DNA from: an uncultured Acidobacteriia bacterium
GTDB lineage: Bacteria; Acidobacteriota; Terriglobia; Bryobacterales; Bryobacteraceae
Length of the DNA stretch: 64,000 bases
Assembly: GCA_903851195.1 (NCBI GenBank)
Contig: CAINNJ010000063.1
Coordinates: 21,611-85,610 of the forward strand
Direction of reading: 5' to 3'
In this document: positions 53,165 to 61,850 of the stretch, one piece after another
Layout of the letters: every line of letters begins with the position of its first letter
Position numbering within the stretch: the first letter of the stretch is position 1
Notes under the pieces: generated by a model
Databases searched by the model: none
The model's input: the letters and a program-made list of their open reading frames with translations, nothing else
What the model was told of the DNA's origin: nothing
Made by a program: the position numbers and the translations under genes

Positions 53165-54760
53165 TTAAAACCGGCTGTTCAGATGAATCAGCCGGTAGGG
53201 TCCGATCACTTCGACCGATTCCGTCCGTTCGGTAACCATCTTTTGCACCGCGGGGAAGGTGCGGAGCGTGACGTCAAAGTAGGGGTGGCTGCCTTCCAGG
53301 ACGATGGTTTTCACCCGATAGCGATGCAGATTCGCGAGCAGGTGGGATTCGTAGGCTGACATCCACCGACGCTGAAACGCGGGTTTCACCAGGCCCTCGT
53401 GTATCCAGAGCGAAGGAAGAACGGATGGTTTACCCGTCAGTCCATAAAGGATGCTGTAATCGCCGAGCAGGAAGAAGTTGTCCGGAGACCGGCGCAGGTT
53501 GTCGATGACGCGGTCGAGATCCGGCGCCGTGATTTCATTGGCTTTGTCCCAAATCTGATAGCGCATGAACTGCAACTCCGGCGTCCGGAAAGGGATCACC
53601 CGGGCGGGTTCGAAGACGATGTCGGCAACACTCCGAATGGCGTCATAGTGCCGGAACTGGACTGCCTCACGCATTGTGAGCAGCGCCAATGCGGCGACCG
53701 GAAACAGCGTGCGATGCCGGAACGCCGGCATCCGGCGCACGGCTGCATCCAAAAAACCGAGGGACAGGAAGAGAAACGGAAAGGCATTTTCCTTCTGGTT
53801 CACCGTATTCCTTGCGAACAGCATACAGGCGACCTCGAGCGAAGCGGCCAACGCCAGGAAACCGATGGATTTTCGGATGAAGGGAATCTGCGCCCGGCTG
53901 GCCCCCCGCAATGCAAATGGCGAGGCGGCGAACAGAATTGACGACAGGCCGACGGAAATCAGAGCGAAGTTTTGCGGAAACAGCGCACCGAGAACCAGTT
54001 CCAGCCCCGTAAACCGGCCTCCGCCCACCAGCAGCGGGATCCGGATAAACTCCAGTTCCAGTGTGGAAAGTGAAATCCCGAGGGCCAGTGTGGCGAGCCA
54101 GCAAAGGAGCAGCGCAAGGCCGGCGCCGGCGGTGAGGAGGCCCAGTTTCGCGCGCGCGTCTTTCTTCCGCAGAAAGAGCGCGGAGAGGGTGAGAAGGGGC
54201 AAGGCGGCGAAAAGCGCGACGTTCTGTTTGGAGAAACACATGGCCACGAAGGACAAAGACGCCGCCACGCCAAGACACAGGCCAGTCCGCACGCGGCGGC
54301 TGGTAAACAGATGAACCAGCGCCAGCATGGTGACGAGAAGGAAGAAAAACCCGTGCTGCTCCATGTAGGGCGTTCCGACCGGCGTATAGAAGGCCAGTCC
54401 GCTGCAAAGGGCGTAAAAGAAAGAAGACGCGACCGGCAGACGGAAGACGCGGAGCATCCAGTACACCAGCACGCAAAACAGCCCGTTGAAGAACGCGGCG
54501 TGGAGACAGTAGGCAAACCAGTTGACGCCAAAAATGCGAAAGAAGAGAGCCTGGACGACCGAGGGAGTGGTCCCCGTCAGCGCGGAGAAGTCCCGGAAGG
54601 GGACCTGGCCGGAAAGAATACGCCAGCCGCCGTCGAAAACGATCGATTGATCCAGCGGATTGAAGCCGTTTCTGCCGAAATGGAGACATACAACCGCGCC
54701 GAAACACATCAAAGCGAGGACGATTGCCGGCGTGCGTACGGCGCGGAGCTTCGGGAACAC
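53165..54760 (-). CDS. GT-C-like polytopic membrane glycosyltransferase
   Basis: 531 residues with about 10-11 TM helices. The first large loop WRILSGQVPFRDFSALTG has the acidic residue found in GT39/PMT-like and ArnT-like GT-C enzymes. The C-terminal 130 residues are soluble (FFLLGDYSILYGLTGKPSVLPSLW) and probably periplasmic. It would use a polyprenyl-phosphate sugar, such as that made by the GT2 at 48.3 kb. Convergent with the CBM lipoprotein. Confidence 0.75.
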   Translation of the reverse strand: MFPKLRAVRTPAIVLALMCFGAVVCLHFGRNGFNPLDQSIVFDGGWRILSGQVPFRDFSALTGTTPSVVQALFFRIFGVNWFAYCLHAAFFNGLFCVLVYWMLRVFRLPVASSFFYALCSGLAFYTPVGTPYMEQHGFFFLLVTMLALVHLFTSRRVRTGLCLGVAASLSFVAMCFSKQNVALFAALPLLTLSALFLRKKDARAKLGLLTAGAGLALLLCWLATLALGISLSTLELEFIRIPLLVGGGRFTGLELVLGALFPQNFALISVGLSSILFAASPFALRGASRAQIPFIRKSIGFLALAASLEVACMLFARNTVNQKENAFPFLFLSLGFLDAAVRRMPAFRHRTLFPVAALALLTMREAVQFRHYDAIRSVADIVFEPARVIPFRTPELQFMRYQIWDKANEITAPDLDRVIDNLRRSPDNFFLLGDYSILYGLTGKPSVLPSLWIHEGLVKPAFQRRWMSAYESHLLANLHRYRVKTIVLEGSHPYFDVTLRTFPAVQKMVTERTESVEVIGPYRLIHLNSRF

Positions 54761-54862
54761 TGGGTTAAGATAGCATGGCCTGGCGGGTCGGACGGGGGCC
54801 GCCGGGTTGCCGGAGCGATGAAAGCCGGCGAATAAGCGTTCGTTTTGAGGAAAGTCCCGGAT

Positions 54863-55075
54863 TTATCTGAAATCGTGGCGCCGGAGGCGGGAAACCAGAA
54901 GGTTGATTCCGGACTGCAGGGCGAGTGACGAACCGTTTTCCCGAGGCCTGGGGCGCCGCAGGCCGTGTTCGCGAAGCGATTGAACAATCGATACGGGAAT
55001 GTTCTCGTCAGCGTGGCGGCACATCGACGCCCGAATCGGCCCCGGCCGGGATTGGCCAGGCTCTGTATTCGTTAG
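54863..55075 (-). pseudogene. DUF433-DUF5615 toxin-antitoxin relic
   Basis: In the 390-nt gap between the GT-C gene and the adenylation gene. Minus-strand reading gives NEYRAWPIPA, the end of a DUF433 antitoxin (intact copy at 60769), without its stop codon. A 53-codon fragment from ATG 55024 to TAA 54863 follows; it starts MCRHADENIPVSIVQSLREHG, the typical opening of a DUF5615 (Mut7-C-like) toxin, then diverges. Both parts are broken. The rest of the gap shows nothing else recognisable. Confidence 0.7.
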
Positions 55076-55150
55076 AAATCAGGCGGCCCCGTCCAGCCGC
55101 GCCGCGCCGGATCCGTGGCCTCGTTTATGGCATAATTATCACACTGCGGA

Positions 55151-56695
55151 ATGAATATCGTAACGGGATTTAGTCGAACAGCCGAAGACGCACCCGATCT
55201 TCTCGCTGTTTCGGTCGAGGGTCTCGAATACTCTTATGGCACCCTGCGCGACACTGTTTGTGCGTCGGCGGGGTGGATTCTGGCTCGTTGTGGCACCCCC
55301 CGGCATGTCGCCGTGCTTGCGTCGCGGAGTTATGGAGTCTATGCGGGGATTCTCGCGGCCGGCTGGGCGGGCGCTGCATACGTTCCTCTCAGCCCGAAAC
55401 TGCCCGAGATTCGTTTGAAATCGATCCTGAGCCGGCTTCGGCCGGAGGCCATCATTGTCGATAATAACGGCCTGTCGCGGGTGAGTTCGCTACGCCAGGG
55501 CGAGGATACTTTCCCCCCGGTGCTTCTGATATCCGGAAAGAACGCGGCCGAAGTTTCCGAAGAGGGCTCGGCAGTTATCGACACGGAGCCCGCGTTGAAA
55601 CCGGCCGAGCGCTCGGCTTCCGACATCGCCTACATCATGTTCACCTCGGGCACCACGGGCGAGCCGAAGGGCGTGATGGTCCCCTGCGGCGCGGTCGAGC
55701 GCTTCATGAGCGTGATGCAGGAACGTTACCGACTGACGCCCGCCGATCGGCTTTCGCAGACTTTCGAGACCACTTTCGACCTTTCGGTTTTCGATATGTT
55801 CATGACCTGGCGCTCCGGAGCTTCGCTTCACGTGCTTCCGGCAACGCAGCTCATGGCGCCCCGGAGATTCATCGTGCAGAACAATCTGACGGTGTGGTTT
55901 TCGGTGCCTTCCACGGCGGCCCTGATGGATCGTATGAACATGCTTCCCGCCGGCATATTCCCCTCTCTCAGGCTCTCGTTGTTCTGCGGGGAAGCCCTGG
56001 GTGAGAGCACGGCGCTGGCGTGGCGCAGAGCCGCTCCGAAATCAGTTGTTGAGAATCTCTACGGGCCCACCGAGGCGACGATCGCCTGCACTCTGCAGCC
56101 GGTGGACGATCCGCCTTATTCCACCCCCGGGCGGGGCGTGATCGCGATCGGCCAGCCCTATCCGGGCACGGACGCCGCGATTTTCGGCCCGAATCTGCAG
56201 CCCCTGGAGGATGGCCAGAGCGGAGAATTAGTCCTGGGCGGCGCGCAGCTGGCCGCGGGCTATTTCGGCGATTCCGAACGAACGGCCGCCGCTTTCCCGG
56301 TTATCCACGGAAAGTGCTGGTACCGGACGGGCGACCTGGCCTACCGGGATTCGCAAGGCGTCTTCCATCACCTTGGCAGGATCGACAACCAGGTGAAAGT
56401 GCTGGGCAATCGGGTCGAACTCGAAGAAGTGGATGCGCATCTCCGCCGCGCCGCCGGAACCGACCTCGCCGCCAGCGTGGCATGGCCGCTTGAAGACAAC
56501 GGCGCCGCATCCGGTATCGTGGCTTTCGTGGCCGGAAGCGATCGGCCGGCCGACGACATTCGGAACGCCATGCGCGCCGCCGTGCCCGCTTATATGGTCC
56601 CGTCCCGGATTTGCGTTCTGGATCGGTTGCCGCTGAACGCCAGCGGCAAGACGGATCGAAAGGCTCTGGTTGCCATGTTAAAGGAAGGCGTATGA
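55151..56695 (+). CDS. AMP-binding adenylation enzyme (DltA-like)
   Basis: 514 residues, a free-standing adenylation domain: YIMFTSGTTGEPKGVMV (core A3), ENLYGPTEATIACT (A5), WYRTGDLAYRD (A7), GRIDNQVKVLGNRVELEEVD (A8) and ASGKTDRKAL (A10 Lys). All core motifs are complete, so it should activate an amino or hydroxy acid as an adenylate and load it on the carrier protein encoded next (4-nt overlap). Substrate cannot be read with confidence. With the MBOAT-like gene it parallels DltA of the D-alanylation system. Confidence 0.9.
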   Translation: MNIVTGFSRTAEDAPDLLAVSVEGLEYSYGTLRDTVCASAGWILARCGTPRHVAVLASRSYGVYAGILAAGWAGAAYVPLSPKLPEIRLKSILSRLRPEAIIVDNNGLSRVSSLRQGEDTFPPVLLISGKNAAEVSEEGSAVIDTEPALKPAERSASDIAYIMFTSGTTGEPKGVMVPCGAVERFMSVMQERYRLTPADRLSQTFETTFDLSVFDMFMTWRSGASLHVLPATQLMAPRRFIVQNNLTVWFSVPSTAALMDRMNMLPAGIFPSLRLSLFCGEALGESTALAWRRAAPKSVVENLYGPTEATIACTLQPVDDPPYSTPGRGVIAIGQPYPGTDAAIFGPNLQPLEDGQSGELVLGGAQLAAGYFGDSERTAAAFPVIHGKCWYRTGDLAYRDSQGVFHHLGRIDNQVKVLGNRVELEEVDAHLRRAAGTDLAASVAWPLEDNGAASGIVAFVAGSDRPADDIRNAMRAAVPAYMVPSRICVLDRLPLNASGKTDRKALVAMLKEGV

Positions 56696-56937
56696 ACGAT
56701 CGCACTCAGGTCCGTGACCTGTTTGATGGCCTGCTCTCCCGCAAAGGGGATACTCGTGGTTTCGAAGATTCGGAGTCGCTGATTCTCAGCGGCCGGCTGG
56801 AATCTCGCGACACCGTCGAGATTGTGATGTTCCTGGAATCGCATTACGGTGTGGACTTTTCGACCACGGATTTCGATCAAACCCAGTTCGATACCGTCGA
56901 CGAACTGCTGAACTTCATTGCAGCCAATCGCAGCTAA
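56692..56937 (+). CDS. Acyl carrier protein (DltC-like)
   Basis: 81 residues, four-helix carrier. The 4'-phosphopantetheine Ser sits in SGRLESRDTVEIVMFLE, where family members usually have DSL; here the flanks are Glu and Arg. The final helix carries FDTVDELLNFI. It overlaps both neighbours, so all three cassette genes are translationally coupled. It would shuttle the activated acid from the adenylation enzyme to the membrane transferase. Confidence 0.85.
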   Translation: MNDRTQVRDLFDGLLSRKGDTRGFEDSESLILSGRLESRDTVEIVMFLESHYGVDFSTTDFDQTQFDTVDELLNFIAANRS

Positions 56938-58453
56938 AGAAACCTCACAGGGAGCGAATCCGCGCCCGGCGCGCGGATTCCGCCTGATACCGGCGGTCGA
57001 CCAATCGCCGCGTGCGGTCCGATTTGTCTCGACCCCCCTCGGCAAGATTGTGGTTTTGTGTCTGTTTGGCGGGCTGCTGCGGCTCCGCGAGGCTCCGGCG
57101 GCGATGGAACTGACGGCCTTCGCCGCGCTTGCCAGTTTTTTTCCGTCGCGCCGCCGCATACTGGCCGCCGCGGGAACGCTCTGGTGGTTGTTCCGGTTCA
57201 CGATTCCGAACATGACGTGGATCGGACTCCGAACCATCCTCGAACGCGAGCGTTTGCCGGCGGCAATGGCGACGCCGATCGAATACGCCGCCACGGTCGG
57301 GGCTCTGGTTCTTTGGGCGGCTTTCACCGCCTGCGCCTTCCGAAATCCCAAGTCGGGGCTCATCCGGCGTCCGATCGTGTTGATGATCGTCACGGTGGTG
57401 ACGCTTGCCTGCCTTGCGGTGGAACTGCCCATGCCCGGGCTGGCGCGAGCCTGGATGTGGGCTGCGACCGCAGCGCTGGCCTGGTTTCTTTGGTTCGCCG
57501 CGTACTCTGTTGCGGACCGGGGCGCCCGGGGTCGAAGTCCCCTGGCGACTCAGTTCGGAACCTGGCAACCAGTCTGGTACGGAATGGTGGTAACGCCGTT
57601 ACCGATCCCGAAGGGAGCCGCGTACCTGCGGCGGATTGAGGCGAAGTCCGCGGAAGATCTCGCGATCACTCAGATCAAAGGGCTCAAGCTCATGGTGTGG
57701 CTGATGTTGCTGACCGCGATTCTGCGCGTCCTCCAGTCTTTGGTGCACGGCGAGATGGCCGAGAGCCACTCATTCGGCCGCCTGCTCGGAATCGGAGCCG
57801 GACTCTCCGTGCCGCCGTTCGCCGTGGTGTTCCGGGACTCGATCATGGGGCACCCCGCCCCGTGGCTCGTTCGCACGATCGCTTACTGTTCCGACCTTGT
57901 GGAGACTTTTTTCGCCACGGCGATCGGGCATGGCGTGGTAGTGGTCTACGCCCGAATGTTCGGATTTCGGGCTCTGCGCGCGATGTGGCGTCCGCTCTCC
58001 GCCGGTACCCTGGCCGAGTTCTGGAACCGCTACAACTATTACTTCAAAGAACTGCTGATGGATTTCTTCTTTTATCCCTGTTTCACCCGGTACTTTAAGA
58101 AGAATCCGCGCGTCCGTCTGTTTGCGGCGACTTTCGGGGCCGCGGGTGTCGGCAACGCCATCTACCACTTTGTCTACAATATCGACGCGGTGGCCTCTTA
58201 CGGTGTGCTCAAAGCGATCACCGGCTACCATGTGTACGTGTTTTATTGCCTGGTGCTGGGCGTGGCGATCGCCGTCTCCCAATACCTGCAGAATTCCCGC
58301 AAAGGTCCGGCGCCGGCGTGGCGGCGGGCACTCGCTCCCGCGGGGGTGCTGGCCTTCTTCGCGATCATACACATTTTCGACGATCCGGGCCGGGCATACT
58401 CGCTGGCGGATCATTTTCGCTTTCTCGCCGGCCTGTTTGGGATTAGCGTCTGA
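56918..58453 (+). CDS. MBOAT-like membrane acyltransferase (DltB-like)
   Basis: 511 residues with about 12 hydrophobic segments. The MBOAT-type motif FWNRYNYYFKELLMDFFFYPCF (cf. FWRRWH...FRDYLY in the family) is followed by the candidate catalytic His in GNAIYHFVYNI (about residue 415). The TTG start at 56918 overlaps the carrier gene; the first ~40 residues are not conserved-looking and the true start could be later. It is predicted to move the carrier-bound acyl group across or onto an envelope glycan. Confidence 0.75.
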   Translation: MQPIAAKETSQGANPRPARGFRLIPAVDQSPRAVRFVSTPLGKIVVLCLFGGLLRLREAPAAMELTAFAALASFFPSRRRILAAAGTLWWLFRFTIPNMTWIGLRTILERERLPAAMATPIEYAATVGALVLWAAFTACAFRNPKSGLIRRPIVLMIVTVVTLACLAVELPMPGLARAWMWAATAALAWFLWFAAYSVADRGARGRSPLATQFGTWQPVWYGMVVTPLPIPKGAAYLRRIEAKSAEDLAITQIKGLKLMVWLMLLTAILRVLQSLVHGEMAESHSFGRLLGIGAGLSVPPFAVVFRDSIMGHPAPWLVRTIAYCSDLVETFFATAIGHGVVVVYARMFGFRALRAMWRPLSAGTLAEFWNRYNYYFKELLMDFFFYPCFTRYFKKNPRVRLFAATFGAAGVGNAIYHFVYNIDAVASYGVLKAITGYHVYVFYCLVLGVAIAVSQYLQNSRKGPAPAWRRALAPAGVLAFFAIIHIFDDPGRAYSLADHFRFLAGLFGISV

Positions 58454-58631
58454 GAGCGGCGACGGCCAGAGCCGCCCGCAGCCCCAGTGACCGAGCCCGC
58501 CACGATGCGGGGCGCCCTCTCAACCGTGTGTCGGATGTTCGCCTGATGTGAAATCGTTTGCCGCAGCTGCTCGCTCGGGACGCCGGTTGAATATCCGATC
58601 GCGAGTCAGCCACCCGCGTGCAGAAGAACTA

Positions 58632-59826
58632 GTTCTTTGACCGCTTGAAAAAGTTCTAAAAAACAATTTGAACCGAAGATGTTTTGGTGCATACTCATGG
58701 TATGGCCCGACCACCCCTGCGCGTTGACGTGTCAACTGATGATCAGAATGAGATCCGCGGTTTGCTGAGCGGCGGCATTCAGCAGGTTCGCGTCGTGCTG
58801 CGGGCGCTGGCTCTTCTGCGACTGTCGCAATCTATGGCAGCTCCACAAGTGGCTCGATTATTGGAGCTTACGCCTCAGGCGGTGCGAAAGATTGCGCACC
58901 GCTACATGGAAGGGGGGCTCGACAGGGCGCTTTATGAAAGGCCACGGCCCGGCGCGAGCGAGCTGCTTGCAGATGCCCAGAAGCAACGTATCGTGGCGAT
59001 GGTCTGTGGTCAGCCTCCGGAAGGCCACGCCCGCTGGACCGTCCGATTAGTAACGGAACAGGCGGTCAAACGAAAGCTCGTGCCGCGTGTCGGCCGCGAA
59101 ACAATCCGTGTTCTGCTGCAGAGCCAGGACCTCAACAAGCCGTGGCGGGAAAAAAATGTGGTGCGTCCCGGAACTCAACGATGAATACATCGCGAAGATG
59201 GAGGACGTGCTCGAAACCTACGAGCGACCGTACGATCCGAAAGAGCCCGTGGTGTGCCTCGATGAGAAACCAGTCACGCTGCATGCCGAGGTCAGGCAGC
59301 CGTCCGCTGCCGGGCCAGGGCGCGAAGCGCGTCGGGACAGCGAATATGAGAGACGCGGCACGGCTAATGTTTTCTGCGCGGTAGAACCGAAGGCCGGACG
59401 CCACTTCACCTGGCCAACGCCCGACCGGTCCGGCTTTGAATTCGCTAAAGTGGTCTTCGATCTGGCGCTGCGGTATCCCGAAGCCCACACCATCCACCTG
59501 ATTGTGGACAACCTCAACATTCACCGCAGCAAGTCGCTCACGGACCTGCTCGGAGAAGAAATCGGGACTGAAGTCTGGAACCGCTTCACCGTCCACTACA
59601 CGCCTTCACACGGAAGCTGGCTCAATCAGGCGGAGATCGAGATCGGCATGTTCTCGCGCCAATGCCTCGGGACCCGCCGAATCCCGGACCTGGAAATTCT
59701 CCGTCGTGAGGCAAAGGCCTGGAACAAGGACGCCAACCACCGGCGCGTTCGCATCAACTGGCGGTTTGACCGCAGGTCTGCTCGCCGCTGTTTCGGCTAA
59801 GGAAATCCATCAGGCGGTCTACGAAC
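58632..59826 (+). mobile_element. IS630-family insertion sequence
   Basis: 1195 bp. Left end GTTCTTTGACCGCTTGA and the inverted right end GTTCGTAGACCGCCTGA match at most positions, giving about 17-bp terminal repeats. TA dinucleotides flank it at 58630-58631 and 59827-59828, the IS630/Tc1-type target duplication. It encodes one transposase with a frame change. Confidence 0.85.
58702..59800 (+). CDS. IS630 transposase, split by a frame change at A7
   Basis: The N-terminal part (ATG 58702 to stop 59184) holds the helix-turn-helix (SMAAPQVARLLELTPQAVRKIAHRYMEGG pattern). The DDE catalytic domain follows in another frame (to 59800), with Asp in VVCLDEKP, Asp in LIVDNLNIH and Glu in NQAEIEIG. The frames meet at A7 (59150-59156). 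Six A would fuse WREK to MWCVPEL, as in single-ORF relatives. Either transcript slippage or an added base is possible. All three acidic residues are present. Confidence 0.85.
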
Positions 59827-60497
59827 TAGTTGTACAGATTTGAGCCTGTCGCTTGAAAATCGGGAATTTTTCCCGATTCAATGGCGGCGATCCAAGTATC
59901 GAAATGAGTCGGCGCAATTTTCCAGAACGTGCGGATCTCCTGAATGAACCGGATGACCGTTTCGCGGCTTTGATCGTCGCCGTTTTTCAGCAACTCCAAC
60001 GCGAGCGAAAGATTAGGGCCATAAGAACTCAGCGCGGTGCCGCCTCCAATGTTCCCCGACGCGAGAAGATACTTCTCAGCGCCCCGAATGTCGCCGTTCA
60101 GGACCGCAATTCTTCCCAAGACAAAATTTCCGAAAAAATACCCTTCGGGGATACCCCTCCGGAGGTTGAAGCGACCAGGATCGGTGCGCCTCAACTTCGC
60201 CTCGACCAAGATAGCTGTCTCGATGGCTTCAGTCGCATATTTGGCGGCTTTGTCAAGAGCACCAGCCTCCAATGCCGCTTTCGCCGCCAATCCCACGGTA
60301 TGGGGTGATCTGCGGCCCGGGATTCCAGAGGGCACGTCCATCTTTGACTCTGCTTCCGCCAGATACTCTTGCGGATCCCGGTGCATAAACAGCGCTTGGC
60401 TGTAGGTTGGGTTGTTACGATCCGGCGGTGGGCCAGCCGTGAGCGGGCTAACGGCACAAATGCCAAAACACATGCATAGAGGAATGCGTCTTCTCAT
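59826..60497 (-). CDS. Exported TPR-like helical protein
   Basis: 223 residues with a signal peptide (MRRRIPLCMCFGICAVSPLTAG) and helical repeats (TVGLAAKAALEAGALDKAAKYATEAIE, GRIAVLNGDIRGAEKYLLASG) that resemble TPRs. The stop TAG lies across the IS right end: TA is the target dinucleotide and the next G is the first base of the element, so the reading frame was not changed by the insertion. Function is unknown; a periplasmic scaffold is likely. Confidence 0.75.
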   Translation of the reverse strand: MRRRIPLCMCFGICAVSPLTAGPPPDRNNPTYSQALFMHRDPQEYLAEAESKMDVPSGIPGRRSPHTVGLAAKAALEAGALDKAAKYATEAIETAILVEAKLRRTDPGRFNLRRGIPEGYFFGNFVLGRIAVLNGDIRGAEKYLLASGNIGGGTALSSYGPNLSLALELLKNGDDQSRETVIRFIQEIRTFWKIAPTHFDTWIAAIESGKIPDFQATGSNLYN

Positions 60498-60684
60498 AAT
60501 TCCCCAGAACCATTCTTGCCCTCAGATTAAGGCCGAAATATACATGATGCAAAGTTGTTAGAAGGCATTTTGGTCAAGAATATTACCCTGGAGTGAACCT
60601 GTTTGCTCGCTGCCAAAATGCGGAATTCTCCCCGAATAGGCCGGGGCTGCGCGGATAGGCGAAGGAGCCGTATGGCTACTGGCA

Positions 60685-60768
60685 TCAAGAACACTCGTTC
60701 GGGCGGACAGATGCGGCGTGGTGATCCGGGATCGCGTGGATTATGTTCTCGTCGGCGAGGAGGCGCAT
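60685..60768 (-). pseudogene. DUF5615 toxin fragment
   Basis: Directly after the DUF433 stop (TAGATG overlap) a 27-codon reading frame starts MRLLADENIIHAI, the signature start of DUF5615 toxins, then loses similarity and stops. The toxin is truncated, leaving the antitoxin alone. The rest of the gap to 60497 contains nothing I recognise. Confidence 0.7.
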
Positions 60769-61005
60769 CTACGCCGGGATCGGCCAGGCTCTGTATTCGT
60801 GGGTCAGATGGCTGGCGTAGTATAAACAAGCAAGGATGTCGTCACGAGTCAGACCCGGATAGTTTGTCAGGATCTCGCTTTCAGCCTGGCCCTCCGCGAG
60901 AAGCTCGAGAATGAACTCCACAGTCAGACGTGTGCCCCGGATCACCGGCTTGCCAGCCACGATGTCCGGATCAACGATGATGCGTTCCGAGGTCGGCATG
61001 ACCAT
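60769..61005 (-). CDS. DUF433 antitoxin
   Basis: 78 residues (76 if the second ATG is used). RIIVDPDIVAGKPVIRGTRLTVEFILELLAEG is a textbook DUF433 winged-helix antitoxin, ending HEYRAWPIPA. In intact modules it represses the operon and neutralises a DUF5615 nuclease-like toxin encoded next; here the toxin is only a fragment, so this is an orphan antitoxin. It resembles the relic at 54.9-55.1 kb. Confidence 0.9.
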   Translation of the reverse strand: MVMPTSERIIVDPDIVAGKPVIRGTRLTVEFILELLAEGQAESEILTNYPGLTRDDILACLYYASHLTHEYRAWPIPA

Positions 61006-61163
61006 AGGCTAGCGCGTCGCGCCAACGCAGATCACTCAACCGATGAGACCGACGTTGACGTTGCTCCAGTTTTCAGAGGAGGCGGAACCTGGGCCGGTGA
61101 TTCCGGAAAGAGTGCTCTCTGGCATCCGACACGGAAGGAATCAGGCACACTGCCAAAAACGAC

Positions 61164-61192
61164 AAAAAGCCGCTTCCGATTTGGAGGCGGCT
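61164..61192 (-). terminator. Rho-independent terminator of the tRNA-Lys gene
   Basis: Minus strand: AGCCGCCTCC / GGAAGCGGCT stem (one mismatch), AAATC loop, then TTTTT. It lies 28 nt after the tRNA-Lys 3' end. Confidence 0.75.
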
Positions 61193-61219
61193 AAATACAA
61201 CAAATAGTGGCAGATAAGG

Positions 61220-61264
61220 TGGTGAGCGCGGTAGGAATCGAACCTACAACCTACTGATTAAGAG
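61220..61264 (-). other. tRNA-Lys(CUU) 3' fragment, probable att site
   Basis: Minus strand: anticodon loop and 3' stem CTCTTAATCAG, variable loop, T-arm GTAGG TTCGATT CCTAC, acceptor strand CGCGCTC, then A and CCA. The 5' half is absent; homology stops right after the anticodon. Together with the tRNA terminator on its left, this fits an attachment scar of an element that integrates in tRNA-Lys. The element would lie to the right, with the whole tRNA at its far end outside the window. Confidence 0.75.
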
Positions 61265-61850
61265 CGAGTAGGTGTCAAGTCTCTTTTGTCGCATGTATGT
61301 GTTTTCTTGTGCTTGGGAATCAAGGGAGGAACAGTTTGGACTCATGAGGCGGGAAACGCCGAATGAGACGGTCCCGCGCGCTGACAAGATAGCTGACAAG
61401 GATTCGGTGCCCCCAACCTACTGAGGTCTCGTCAGTAGGTGCGGAGCAAGGGAAGTTTTCGGTCGAGTCCTTTTGCCTGCGTACCTGTGTCTACATGCCG
61501 GGTTGCACTCGGAGAGTGGGAAATAGCACGAAGATCGAGAATGTCACAGGTATGAAGTCGGAGATCCGGCAAACGGGTACCGCCGTTCGCCCTTAAAGCG
61601 ATACGGCGCACCGGCTTCGCCCTGTGTGCGTCCCGATGCCGCTCAATGCGCAGCATAGGGTCGCCGAATCGCAAGTGAAAGTCGCGATCAGCTCGCTCGT
61701 GTCGAGGTCCCAGACCCTTTAGCGTCTTGTCCTCAGAGGCAGAAACGGCGCGCCTCCCGCCCCGCTCACCGTCACTCCAGGGACTGAGGAGGATTGTCCC
61801 TCCAGCGTGCGGAGTTCGACTCCGGTGTCTCTAGAAGTGCCGGACCCTTT
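61265..61850. other. Non-coding or decayed stretch inside the island
   Basis: 586 nt without a gene I can support. A small open frame at 61432-61674 (minus) has no recognisable product. A perfect hairpin (ACCTACTGA / TCAGTAGGT, 61416-61440) repeats the tRNA-derived CCTACTGA of the att fragment 160 nt away. No integrase remnant was recognised. Confidence 0.5.

Noticed and set aside
61432..61674. An 80-codon minus-strand open frame
   Set aside because: No ribosome site, no recognisable product, and it lies in decayed island DNA.
61800..61845. A T-arm-like sequence (cggagttcgactccg)
   Set aside because: The loop is too short for a tRNA T-loop and no acceptor or anticodon arm can be built around it.
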